A program made the translations under genes and the position numbers. Of a stretch of 11,569 nt of DNA, positions 1 to 5,760 are shown piece after piece. The notes under the pieces are model-generated. The model saw nothing but the letters and a program-made list of their open reading frames with translations. It was not told the origin of the DNA and searched no databases. This stretch comes from Desulfobacterales bacterium (GTDB lineage: Bacteria > Desulfobacterota > Desulfobacteria > Desulfobacterales > 4be13), in contig JAOZRQ010000116.1 in the NCBI GenBank assembly GCA_029940115.1, positions 3,655 through 15,223 on the forward strand, in the 5' to 3' direction. Position 1 is the stretch's first letter; the number at the start of each line of letters is the position of its first letter.

Positions 1-2
1 TT

Positions 3-114
3 AAAAAGGGCTCTTTTTTCACCCCCGACCCGGAATCCACTGCCACCAAAGGCCTCCAAGCATCTTGGTTGGAACCCGCGAACGAGGCGATTCTGAGCAA
101 GCTCTCATTTTTTT
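3..114 (+). other. Possible 3' fragment of a truncated upstream gene
   Basis: An open frame enters from the left edge of the window (codons begin at position 3). For about 37 codons its codon choice looks like that of a real gene, with segments such as TPDPESTATKGLQ and SWLEPANEAILSK. At 115 the frame runs into an inverted-repeat element and stays open by chance to a stop at 621-623, deep inside the antisense of the higA gene. This suggests that any true C terminus was replaced or extended when the element inserted. I do not recognise the family. It could equally be a chance open frame; only the sequence to the left would settle this. Confidence 0.2.
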
Positions 115-244
115 CTGTACACAGGCACAGGACGAAAAGCGGGAATAGGCCGGAAACCCGCCTTCTCCCCAAACGGGTGCAACCTCCCAACTGTAAGAAA
201 AAGTCGGGTTCTCTCCTCAATCATTCTTTTTGTCCTGTACACAG
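115..244. mobile_element. MITE-like inverted-repeat element, copy 1 (degenerate)
   Basis: This is a 130-bp member of the family seen more cleanly at 1808-1932 and 4724-4849. Its right end (227-244, TTTTTGTCCTGTACACAG) is identical to the right end of copy 2. The left end is diverged, reading CTGTACACAGGCACAGGACG instead of CTGTGTACAGGAC. The internal arms GAAACCCG (153-160) and CGGGTTC (205-211) correspond to the longer GAAACCCGGCTT/AAGCCGGGTTTC arms of the other copies. No target-site duplication is visible, which fits an old, decayed insertion. It encodes nothing recognisable. Confidence 0.7.
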
Positions 245-261
245 ATTCAGGCTATCTGTTT

Positions 262-325
262 TTGAAAAAATGTCCCATCTGTCTTTTTTCACTCTTTACA
301 TTACAGAAACGAGAAAGTCAAGGAC
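262..325 (+). repeat. Isolated degenerate copy of the 93-bp repeat
   Basis: The stretch TTTGAAAAAATGTCCC, then a T-rich run, then ACAGAAACGAGAAAGTCA matches the order of landmarks in the array units at 886-1515 (GAGAAAAATGTCCCTGA, TTTTCGCC, GAACAGAGGGAAAGTCA), with many substitutions. It lies on the other side of the higA gene from the main array, so the antitoxin gene is bracketed by members of the same repeat family. Confidence 0.5.
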
Positions 326-492
326 CTGTCGCTCCCTTGGATTGAAAAATCATCTTTTTCTTAAATCTGCACATGCAGGAAGTGCCTTGGGAAAAATTGG
401 CGTTGATTGGTTTCATCTTGGGAATTTGAGGTTTGGAAAATTTTTTTGCTGGAAAAATGCTGATTATAACGGATTTAGGGGAGGGAAAAGGA
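326..492. other. Intergenic region downstream of higA
   Basis: Short AT-rich stretch between the isolated repeat copy and the higA stop codon. I see no convincing gene, hairpin terminator or promoter here. Short open frames exist on both strands but have low-quality codon use and no ribosome binding site. Confidence 0.4.
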
Positions 493-810
493 TTACATCT
501 GAACAATGGGCGACTCCGACAACACGACCGGCCGAACCTTTTCCCACTCCTTCGAGTCATTCGCCGCATGCCACAGATCATAATACTGCTGCATGTTCAG
601 CCAGAGATCGGGACTGGTGTTGAATGCCCGTGAGACGCGCAAGGCCATGTCCGCAGTGACAGGCGCACGCTCGTTCACAACCTCCGACACGGCTTCCTCT
701 GACAGGCCCAGGATGTCGGCCAGTTGGCTGAGTGTCACAACAGACTGATCGATGTAATTTCTTTTCAATATGCCTCCCGGGTGGGTGGGCGGTCTTTTTC
801 GCAGTTTCAT
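493..810 (-). CDS. higA: HigA-family antitoxin, XRE-type HTH (no adjacent HigB toxin)
   Basis: This 105-residue protein has the HigA/VapI signature. The N-terminal RPPTHPGGILKRNYID segment is followed by a helix-turn-helix (about residues 24-60: LSQLADILGLSEEAVSEVVN) and the terminal ALRVSRAFNTSPDLWLNMQQYYDLWHA motif. Proteins of this family neutralise a RelE-fold mRNA interferase (HigB) and repress their own promoter. I chose the ATG at 808-810 because GAGGAG lies six bases upstream and the protein then begins exactly where family members do; an upstream in-frame ATG at 865-867 adds 19 residues atypical of the family. In canonical operons higB sits directly upstream of higA, but the DNA upstream here (811-1700) contains only repeats, so the antitoxin appears solitary. 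GTTTG/CAAAC half-sites at 824-828 and 840-844, just upstream of its ribosome binding site, could be an operator (speculative). Confidence 0.88.
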   Translation of the reverse strand: MKLRKRPPTHPGGILKRNYIDQSVVTLSQLADILGLSEEAVSEVVNERAPVTADMALRVSRAFNTSPDLWLNMQQYYDLWHAANDSKEWEKVRPVVLSESPIVQM

Positions 811-885
811 GGGGATCTCCTCAGTTTGGTTGTCAAAAACAAACGGCCCGGTGTGAAATCGGAGCAATCAAGAACGCCAGCAAAC

Positions 886-1515
886 TTTTTTTAAAAAAAA
901 ATGTCCCTGAACTTTGTTTTTCGCCATCATTATTATGGACAGAGGGAAAGTCAGAGACTGCCTGAGAGCGTCAGCAGATTTTTTTTGAGAAAAATGTCCC
1001 TGAAATCCTCTTTTCGCCGTCCTTATCATGAACAGAGAGGAAGTCAGTCAGAAACAGACTGAAGGCGTCAATAAGGGTTTCTGGGAAAAATGTCCCTGAG
1101 CTTTGTTTTTCGCCATCATTATTATGAACAGAGGGAAAGTCAGTGACAGGTTGCGAACATCAACAAATTTTTTGAGAAAAATGTCCCTGAACCCCAAATT
1201 TCGCCATCATATTGTAAACAAAGGGAGAGATCAATCAGAAACGGACTGAGCATCAATAAATTTTTTTGAGGGTTTTTGAGAAAAATGTCCCTGAGATTTT
1301 CTTTTCGCCGTCTTTATTGTGAACAGAGGGGGAGTCAACATGAACATCTCCCTGTCATTCCCGTGCAGGCAAGCGGTCAGCGACAATCCATAAGCACTTG
1401 CCCCCAGGCCGCCTGCCGGCAGGCTGCCAACCGCACAGGTCGAAAAATTTTTTCAGAAAAATGTCCCCAAACCTCATTTTTCTCCATCATTATTATGAGC
1501 AGAGGGGAAATCAGA
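886..1515 (+). repeat. Array of six diverged ~93-bp repeats
   Basis: The landmark ATGTCCCTGA or a close variant occurs at 901, 994, 1090, 1181, 1285 and 1461, giving spacings of 93, 96, 91, 104 and 176 bases. Each unit reads: T-rich run, GAGAAAAATGTCCCTGA, TTTTCGCC(A/G)TC, TATTATGAACAGAGGGAAAGTCAG, then a variable 20-30 base tail. The fifth unit has an internal duplication of TTTTTGAG (1264-1280), and its tail is interrupted by unrelated sequence. Each unit can be read as a short peptide beginning MSL and containing FR..Y.EQR..SQ, but stop codons and frame changes occur between units, so I regard the array as non-coding. The spacing is too regular for chance but too irregular, and the units too diverged, for a CRISPR. 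Confidence 0.85.
1341..1446. other. GC-richer insert inside the repeat array
   Basis: Between the fifth and sixth units the spacing is about 80 bases longer than elsewhere. The extra DNA is richer in G and C than its surroundings, contains a CTGTCATTCCCGTGCAGGC segment resembling a common dispersed proteobacterial repeat, and carries a perfect 14-bp palindrome GCCTGCCGGCAGGC at 1411-1424. It is probably a separate small repetitive element that inserted into the array. No flanking duplication is evident. Confidence 0.4.
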
Positions 1516-1706
1516 TACGGGGTTAAGAGCATCTGAAACAGTGAATCCACACGGATTGTGGGCAAGAAAGGATTACAGGCATTGCATTTGCCCTGAAACG
1601 AGGATGAGAATTTTTTTTTGGAATTGCATAAGAAAAAAAGTTTTCCTGCATAAGGTAAAAGAAAAGGACGTTTTGGAAATCAAAAAACTTGGAGGCATAT
1701 AGAGTT
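1516..1706. other. Intergenic leader upstream of the peptidase gene
   Basis: AT-rich DNA with long T and A runs (1611-1619, 1633-1639). Any promoter for the peptidase gene probably lies here or further left, because the stretch after 1720 consists of inserted palindromic elements, but I cannot point to a convincing -35/-10 pair. AACTTGGAGGCATATAGAG (1687-1705) resembles the genuine ribosome binding region AAGGTGGCATATG at 1970-1981 and may be a decayed start region. Confidence 0.3.
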
Positions 1707-1719
1707 CAACAAAAAGATT

Positions 1720-1785
1720 GTCCGGAGTTCAGAGTTTACTCTGTGCGAGTCCAGACACTCACAGAGTGAACTCTGAACTCCGGAC
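1720..1785. repeat. 66-bp nested palindrome (long hairpin)
   Basis: The arms 1720-1745 and 1760-1785 are inverted copies over 26 bases with one difference (T1737 against G1768, which as RNA could still pair as U-G), separated by a 14-base loop. Each arm also contains its own palindrome, CAGAGTTTACTCTG at 1730-1743, so the DNA could form a cruciform or alternative stems. Such a structure in the 5' leader of the peptidase gene may affect transcript folding, or it may simply be a small mobile palindromic repeat. Confidence 0.85.
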
Positions 1786-1807
1786 TGACAAACATTATGT
1801 TGAAAGC

Positions 1808-1932
1808 CTGTGTACAGGACAAAAAAATGATTTGAGAAAGGAAACCCGGCTTCTTCTTGCAGTTGGAGAATCGGCCCGTTTGGAAAAAAGCCGGGTTTCT
1901 CGCCCATTCCCGAATTTTTGTCCTGTACACAG
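1808..1932. mobile_element. MITE-like element, copy 2, with 9-bp target duplication
   Basis: This 125-bp element has perfect 18-bp terminal inverted repeats: CTGTGTACAGGACAAAAA at 1808-1825 and its complement at 1915-1932. A second pair of inverted arms, GAAACCCGGCTT (1841-1852) and AAGCCGGGTTTC (1888-1899), lies inside. It is flanked directly by the 9-bp direct repeat GTTGAAAGC (1799-1807 and 1933-1941), the signature of transposase-mediated insertion. It encodes no transposase, so it would have been moved in trans by an unknown element. It ends 46 bases before the peptidase start codon. Confidence 0.88.
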
Positions 1933-1978
1933 GTTGAAAGCTCTAATTTCTTTTTGTCAGATTCAAATAAGGTGGCAT

Positions 1979-4714
1979 ATGAAAAGAAAACGAAAATCTT
2001 CGATGATCGGCTTTTTTATCCTGATGCTTGGGATCTTCATTCTGTTTTCTGCCAGCCATTCTGGGGCGGATGTGGATGAGACGGATGATTCCGGAAGCAT
2101 TGGTTTGCGGGATGCTGTCATGGCACTTCAGGTTTGTGCGAGCATGAGTCCTGCTGATGTTCACAATATTAATGATGTGGATGGTGACGGCAAAATTGGT
2201 TTGGCTGAGGCCATCACATCCCTGCAAACAGCCGCGAGTTTCCCATGGTACAAGGATGCGGATGGTGACGGCTACTCCGACGGCACAACATGGGTTTCAT
2301 TTATGAGACCCTCTGAGATTTATTATGACAGGGCCGAACTGATTGCCATATCCGGTGACATGGATGACGATGATCCCGATATCCATCCCGATACTGAGGG
2401 AAAGTGGGTTCCGTTTGATGAGGGGAATCCCGCTGATGCCTCTGCCGATTCGGTCAGTGTGGATGTTCCGGTTGACACAGCAGAGGAGGTGGTTGTCGAA
2501 TACGGCGTTCCGGGTATGAATGTCGCAGAGGTGCCGGAAGACGGCGTTATCTATAAGGTGATCAACATATCCGACTGCGGGCACACCTCTGAAATCGGAA
2601 AGCCCCAATTGCCGGCAGTCCGGCGGTATGTTGCCGTGCCCGAAGGCTCGGTGGTCACCGCGGAGGTTGTTGATTCTGGTTACAGGGACCTTGAGGGCTA
2701 TTCGGTGTATCCGGTGCAGGAACCGATGCCCGACATTGAGGATGCCCCGGAACCCTCCTTTGAGCTCGACACGGATCTCTATCAGACAGACGCATTTTAT
2801 CCGTCCCAGATTGTCAGCACAGAAGGTCCTTTTGTGATACGGGGCGTCTCAACGGTCATTCTGGAAGCGTGTCCGGTTCAGTTCAATCCCATGAGCCAGA
2901 CGGCCCGGGTCTATTCATACATGAAGGTGAGACTCTCTTTTGAGGGCGGGAAAAGGTCGTTTGCCCGAAAACGGCTTCGCAGCCCCTCTTATGACCGCAT
3001 CCTGAACCGACTGTTGCTGAATCCCCAGAACGTGCTTTCAGGAAAAGAGGCACGGGCGGCTCATGATGATGGCGACTCCCTCCTGATTGTCACCCATCCG
3101 GATTTTCTGGATGCGGCCAACACCCTGAAAGCTTGGAAGATCAGAAAGGGAATTCACACAGAGGTCAGAACCACAAATGAGACCGGAAACACGGCCTCGG
3201 CAATTCAGGCGTACATCAAGAATGCTTATGAGACATGGAACCCGCCGCCGACATATCTGCTTCTTATCGGTGATGCGGAGTTTGTTCCGACTCATTATGA
3301 AACATGGCATCCTTACAATGAGAAAGTCAGGTGCAACAACTGTCAGGGATATGTGGGAACTGACCTTTACTATGCAACGGTTGACGGAACCGATTATCTC
3401 CCGGACATCAGCATCGGAAGATTGTCGGTGGACACATCCGCCCAGGCAGACAAACGGGTGAATGACATCATCGGCTATGAGAGAAATCCGGTCACAGACA
3501 GTTCATTTTACCAGAACGCAACGATTTGTGCCTATTTTCAGGACAAAGAGCCAAAAGATGGTTATGCGGACCGAAGATTTGCCCAGACATCGGAAGACTT
3601 GGCAATCTTTCTGTCTGATTCGAGATATATGGGAGAATATACAGTTGATCGTATTTATTACACGGAATCAAATCCTATATTTTGGACAACCGGATATTTT
3701 GGCGGCGGTCCCGCAGGCAATCTTGGCAATCCGATACCGGCTTATCTTAAAAAACCCGGATTTGCATGGAACGGAGACAGCACAGACATTAAGAATGCCA
3801 TAAACAGTGGAAGCTTTTTGGTAACGCATCGCGACCACGGTGATAAATTGGAATGGGGAGATCCGCATTATACAACAGGCCATGTGCAGGCATTGACAAA
3901 CGGCAACAAACTTCCCGTGGTATGGAGTATCAACTGTATGACAGGGTGGTTTGACAATGAGACAGATTCAAACTCAACAGGAACTTCTTCCGACGCTGTT
4001 CATTTTTCAGAGGCATGGGAGAGAAATCCGAACGGCGGTGCTGTGGGTATGATTGGGGCAAGCCGTGTCTCTTACAGCGGGCATAATGACCGTCTGGTAT
4101 GGGGCTGGACAGATGCCTTATGGCAGGATTTCATATCTTACCGTCCCTCCGGCACGGCGTTTGATGATCCTGTATATGAAATGGGAGCCGTGCTGAACTA
4201 TGGAAAATACTATTATGCGACGACTTATGGGGGAAGCGATTACAGGAAGACGGAATTTGAGATGTTCCACTGGTTCGGTGATCCGACCATGCAGATATGG
4301 ACGGATGTTCCGAAAACACTGAATGTCTCCCATGATTCCACCATTTCGGAAGGCGCTGTGTCCATTGATGTCACGGTTGATGAGGCGGATGCCCTGATAT
4401 GTCTCTCCAAGGGGGATGAGATACTTTCAAGGCGACTTTCCGTTACCGGTATGAACACGTTGTCCTGGTCTGTGCCTTTGGAGCAGGGGGATGCCGTTTA
4501 TGTCACCGTTACTCGGCATAATTATCGTCCGTATGAGGGTGTTGCGGAAGTTGTTTCAACGACTACAACGACAACCACCACGACGACGAGTACCAGTTCA
4601 ACGACGACAAGCACCACAACGACTGTCCCTTCAACAAGTACGACAAGCACAATTCCCCCATCCGACGGACTCATGTGGAATTATGGGAATTGGAATGAGA
4701 AAAACTGGAATTAA
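1979..4714 (+). CDS. Exported C25 (gingipain-like) cysteine peptidase with dockerin-like N terminus
   Basis: This 911-residue protein has an N-terminal signal sequence (about 1-30, KRKRK then a hydrophobic core). Next come two dockerin-like EF-hand halves (36-51, degenerate; 66-84, DVDGDGKIGLAEAI) and an acidic MopE/thrombospondin-3-like segment (DADGDGYSDG at 93; DMDDDDPD near 127). A propeptide-like beta region (about 165-360) and a peptidase C25 domain (about 368-775) follow. Likely catalytic residues are H620 in HRDHG and C653 in INCMTG; their 33-residue spacing equals that of the RgpB gingipain pair. An Ig-like domain, a poly-Thr/Ser linker (about 858-895) and a short Trp-rich end (LMWNYGNWNEKNWN) complete it. 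Cleavage specificity cannot be read from sequence. AAGGTGG precedes the ATG at 1979. An in-frame ATG at 1718 would add 87 residues encoded entirely by palindromic and MITE DNA and no signal peptide, so I reject it. No T9SS or other sorting domain is visible. Confidence 0.9.
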   Translation: MKRKRKSSMIGFFILMLGIFILFSASHSGADVDETDDSGSIGLRDAVMALQVCASMSPADVHNINDVDGDGKIGLAEAITSLQTAASFPWYKDADGDGYSDGTTWVSFMRPSEIYYDRAELIAISGDMDDDDPDIHPDTEGKWVPFDEGNPADASADSVSVDVPVDTAEEVVVEYGVPGMNVAEVPEDGVIYKVINISDCGHTSEIGKPQLPAVRRYVAVPEGSVVTAEVVDSGYRDLEGYSVYPVQEPMPDIEDAPEPSFELDTDLYQTDAFYPSQIVSTEGPFVIRGVSTVILEACPVQFNPMSQTARVYSYMKVRLSFEGGKRSFARKRLRSPSYDRILNRLLLNPQNVLSGKEARAAHDDGDSLLIVTHPDFLDAANTLKAWKIRKGIHTEVRTTNETGNTASAIQAYIKNAYETWNPPPTYLLLIGDAEFVPTHYETWHPYNEKVRCNNCQGYVGTDLYYATVDGTDYLPDISIGRLSVDTSAQADKRVNDIIGYERNPVTDSSFYQNATICAYFQDKEPKDGYADRRFAQTSEDLAIFLSDSRYMGEYTVDRIYYTESNPIFWTTGYFGGGPAGNLGNPIPAYLKKPGFAWNGDSTDIKNAINSGSFLVTHRDHGDKLEWGDPHYTTGHVQALTNGNKLPVVWSINCMTGWFDNETDSNSTGTSSDAVHFSEAWERNPNGGAVGMIGASRVSYSGHNDRLVWGWTDALWQDFISYRPSGTAFDDPVYEMGAVLNYGKYYYATTYGGSDYRKTEFEMFHWFGDPTMQIWTDVPKTLNVSHDSTISEGAVSIDVTVDEADALICLSKGDEILSRRLSVTGMNTLSWSVPLEQGDAVYVTVTRHNYRPYEGVAEVVSTTTTTTTTTTSTSSTTTSTTTTVPSTSTTSTIPPSDGLMWNYGNWNEKNWN
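4556..4660 (+). repeat. Low-complexity ACN-rich tract encoding the Thr/Ser linker
   Basis: Imperfect ACA/ACG/ACC triplet run within the peptidase gene, encoding a Thr/Ser linker of about 38 residues. Tracts like this expand and contract by slippage and often serve as flexible, possibly glycosylated spacers in exported proteins. Only 16 residues follow it before the stop codon, which is unusually little for a linker and suggests that a C-terminal domain has been lost. Confidence 0.75.
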
Positions 4715-4723
4715 TTTAAGGAG

Positions 4724-4849
4724 CTGTGTACAGGACAAAAAATCGGGAACGGGCGAGAAACCCGGCTTTTTTGAAAATGGCCGATCTCCCAACCGAAAGA
4801 AAAAGCCGGGTTTCTTTCTCCTCTCAATCATTTTTTGTCCCGCACACAG
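4724..4849. mobile_element. MITE-like element, copy 3, between peptidase and next gene
   Basis: This 126-bp element has terminal inverted repeats of 19 bases with 17 matches (4724-4742 and 4831-4849). Its perfect 15-bp internal arms, GAAACCCGGCTTTTT (4757-4771) and its complement (4800-4814), could form a strong hairpin followed by T-rich sequence in the transcript. The 13-bp direct repeat TTAATTTAAGGAG flanks it (4711-4723 and 4851-4863), with one extra T before the right copy. This duplicated tract includes the stop codon of the peptidase gene on the left and the Shine-Dalgarno of the next gene on the right. The duplication length (13-14) differs from the 9 of copy 2. Confidence 0.88.
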
Positions 4850-4857
4850 TTTAATTT

Positions 4858-4864
4858 AAGGAGG
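4858..4864 (+). promoter_or_regulatory. Ribosome binding site AAGGAGG, duplicated by the MITE insertion
   Basis: A near-perfect Shine-Dalgarno five bases before the ATG at 4870, which decides this start over the GTG at 4864 that overlaps it. Part of this motif (AAGGAG) is also present at 4718-4723 on the far side of the MITE because it lies in the duplicated target. Confidence 0.8.
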
Positions 4865-4869
4865 TGAAA

Positions 4870-5388
4870 ATGAAGTTTCAAATCGGTTTCAAGGTTCTTT
4901 CTTCCCTGATCGTCATGCTGTTCTTGGCGAGCTTGGCAATGGCGGAGGATACGGTCACAAAGCCACACACCTTTTCTGCTGGTATGCCTGCCTCAGCGGA
5001 GGAGGTGAATGACAACTTTGACATACTGTATGATAAAATCAACGCGCTTTCTGCTGAGGTGGCCGCGCTTAAATCCGGCGGCAACAGTGGTTCCGGATTG
5101 CCTCCTGCGGATTATGACAGTGGGTGGCTTCCCATATCGAACAACACGAGTTTCACAATGAACCATAATTTAGGTGTGCTACCCAGACTTTCGATTGTAT
5201 GGGGTTCTGCTTCTCCAGACGGAAGCAATATGGTTTTAGAGGACATGAAGGAAACAGATGGAGGAAACGCTGTGGGCTGTTTACTTCACAATACTACACC
5301 CACATCTTATGAAATTCAAGCGAGCAGGGAGTGGGCCCTAAGTACTTGGGTTAAAAATGGTTATGTCAAAGTGCTGATGTGGAAGTAG
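4870..5388 (+). CDS. Small secreted protein with coiled-coil and tail-fibre-like C-terminal domain
   Basis: This 172-residue protein has a clear signal peptide (1-25, cleavage after AMA). Residues 33-67 (HTFSAGMPASAEEVNDNF, then ILYDKINALSAEVAAL) match a motif common in secreted bacterial proteins, where a short segment leads into a heptad-like coiled coil, probably for trimerisation. A Gly/Ser/Pro linker follows. The rest (from about 82: YDSGWLPI, then FTMNHNLGVLPRLSIVWGS) resembles the compact beta domains of phage tail fibres and H-type lectin-like proteins, where a DSGW start and an HNLG.LP motif are typical. A ligand-binding or adhesive role at the cell surface is inferred, not shown. 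Before the MITE insertion its start lay 15 bases after the peptidase stop codon, so the two were probably co-transcribed. Confidence 0.8.
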   Translation: MKFQIGFKVLSSLIVMLFLASLAMAEDTVTKPHTFSAGMPASAEEVNDNFDILYDKINALSAEVAALKSGGNSGSGLPPADYDSGWLPISNNTSFTMNHNLGVLPRLSIVWGSASPDGSNMVLEDMKETDGGNAVGCLLHNTTPTSYEIQASREWALSTWVKNGYVKVLMWK

Positions 5389-5396
5389 CAGAGTTT

Positions 5397-5464
5397 TTCT
5401 CGTTCCGAAGTTTCAATTATTAAATTCAATCCCTGTAGTTGAACACCGGAAATCGGAACGAGAA
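5397..5464. repeat. 68-bp inverted-repeat element
   Basis: TTCTCGTTCCGA at 5397-5408 is perfectly inverted at 5453-5464 (TCGGAACGAGAA). A third half-site, GGAACGAGAA, occurs at 5771-5780, so the outermost pair bounds a 384-bp block of nested palindromic repeats. It starts only eight bases after the upstream stop codon. The loop is too long for a standard intrinsic terminator. Confidence 0.7.
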
Positions 5465-5478
5465 TACCGACACTCTGA

Positions 5479-5568
5479 AATCTGAAAGACGAGGGATTTG
5501 TGCCGCGTCTGGATTTGATGGATGATATCATCAGTGTCAGATGCGATAACTACAAGGATTTGGTTTAG
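5479..5568 (+). pseudogene. Possible short gene remnant between repeats
   Basis: After a TGA at 5476, a frame of 29 codons reads with gene-like codon choice (NLKDEGFVPRLDL, then MDDIISVRCDNYKDLV) and stops at 5566-5568 inside the first palindromic repeat unit. No ribosome binding site or start is apparent. It may be the tail of a gene whose remainder was lost, or chance. I do not recognise the family. Confidence 0.2.
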
Positions 5569-5760
5569 TAAGGATGGAGCAAGCTTTTACCCTTAACTGC
5601 AGGGATTTGGTTTAGCAAGGATGGAGCAAGCTTTTATCCTCAGCTACAGGGATTGGGTTTAGCAAGGATGGAGCGGGCTTTTATCCTTACTAAACTCAAT
5701 CCCTGTAGCTGAACAAGGGATGGAGCGAGCTTTTATCCTTGCTAAATTCAATCCCTGAAC
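5550..5760. repeat. Palindromic repeat cluster with three 47-bp-period units
   Basis: The unit CAGGGATTTGGTTTAGCAAGG plus ATGGAGCAAGCTTTTATCCT starts three times with an exact 47-base period (the A of GGATT at 5558, 5605 and 5652). The third unit continues into its own inverted copy: 5644-5669 and 5683-5708 are complementary over 24 of 26 bases with a 13-base loop. A fourth partial unit (5715-5756) again shows AAGGGAT, GGAGCGAGCTTTT and ATCCTTGCTAAA and ends in AATCCCTG. The consensus is thus a long stem, TTTAGCAAGGAT/ATCCTTGCTAAA extended by CAGGGATT/AATCCCTG, and the first two units are single-sided copies. Confidence 0.85.

Noticed and set aside
69..623. 184-codon plus-strand open frame across the left end
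   Set aside because: Most of it crosses an inverted-repeat element, a degenerate repeat copy and the antisense of higA; only the first ~37 codons look gene-like and are listed as a possible fragment.
811..867. 19-residue upstream extension of HigA
   Set aside because: Family members begin near MKLRKRPPTHPG, and the Shine-Dalgarno lies just before the ATG at 808-810.
886..1515. CRISPR array
   Set aside because: Units are ~93 bp, highly diverged and irregularly spaced, with no short identical repeat, no unique equal-length spacers and no cas genes.
1620..1655. Sigma-54 or sigma-70 promoter before the peptidase
   Set aside because: GG and GC elements have the wrong spacing for sigma-54, and the TTGCAT candidate lacks a credible -10 box.
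1718..1978. In-frame upstream extension of the peptidase (87 residues)
   Set aside because: It is encoded by the 66-bp palindrome and the MITE, has no ribosome binding site, and would bury the signal peptide.
4757..4830. Dedicated rho-independent terminator after the peptidase gene
   Set aside because: The strong hairpin is the internal arm pair of the MITE, present in every copy regardless of gene position, and the following T tract is interrupted; any terminator effect would be incidental.
5550..5708. CRISPR or tRNA cluster
   Set aside because: The 47-base period is a tandem of near-identical sequence without spacers, and no cloverleaf or T-loop motif is present.
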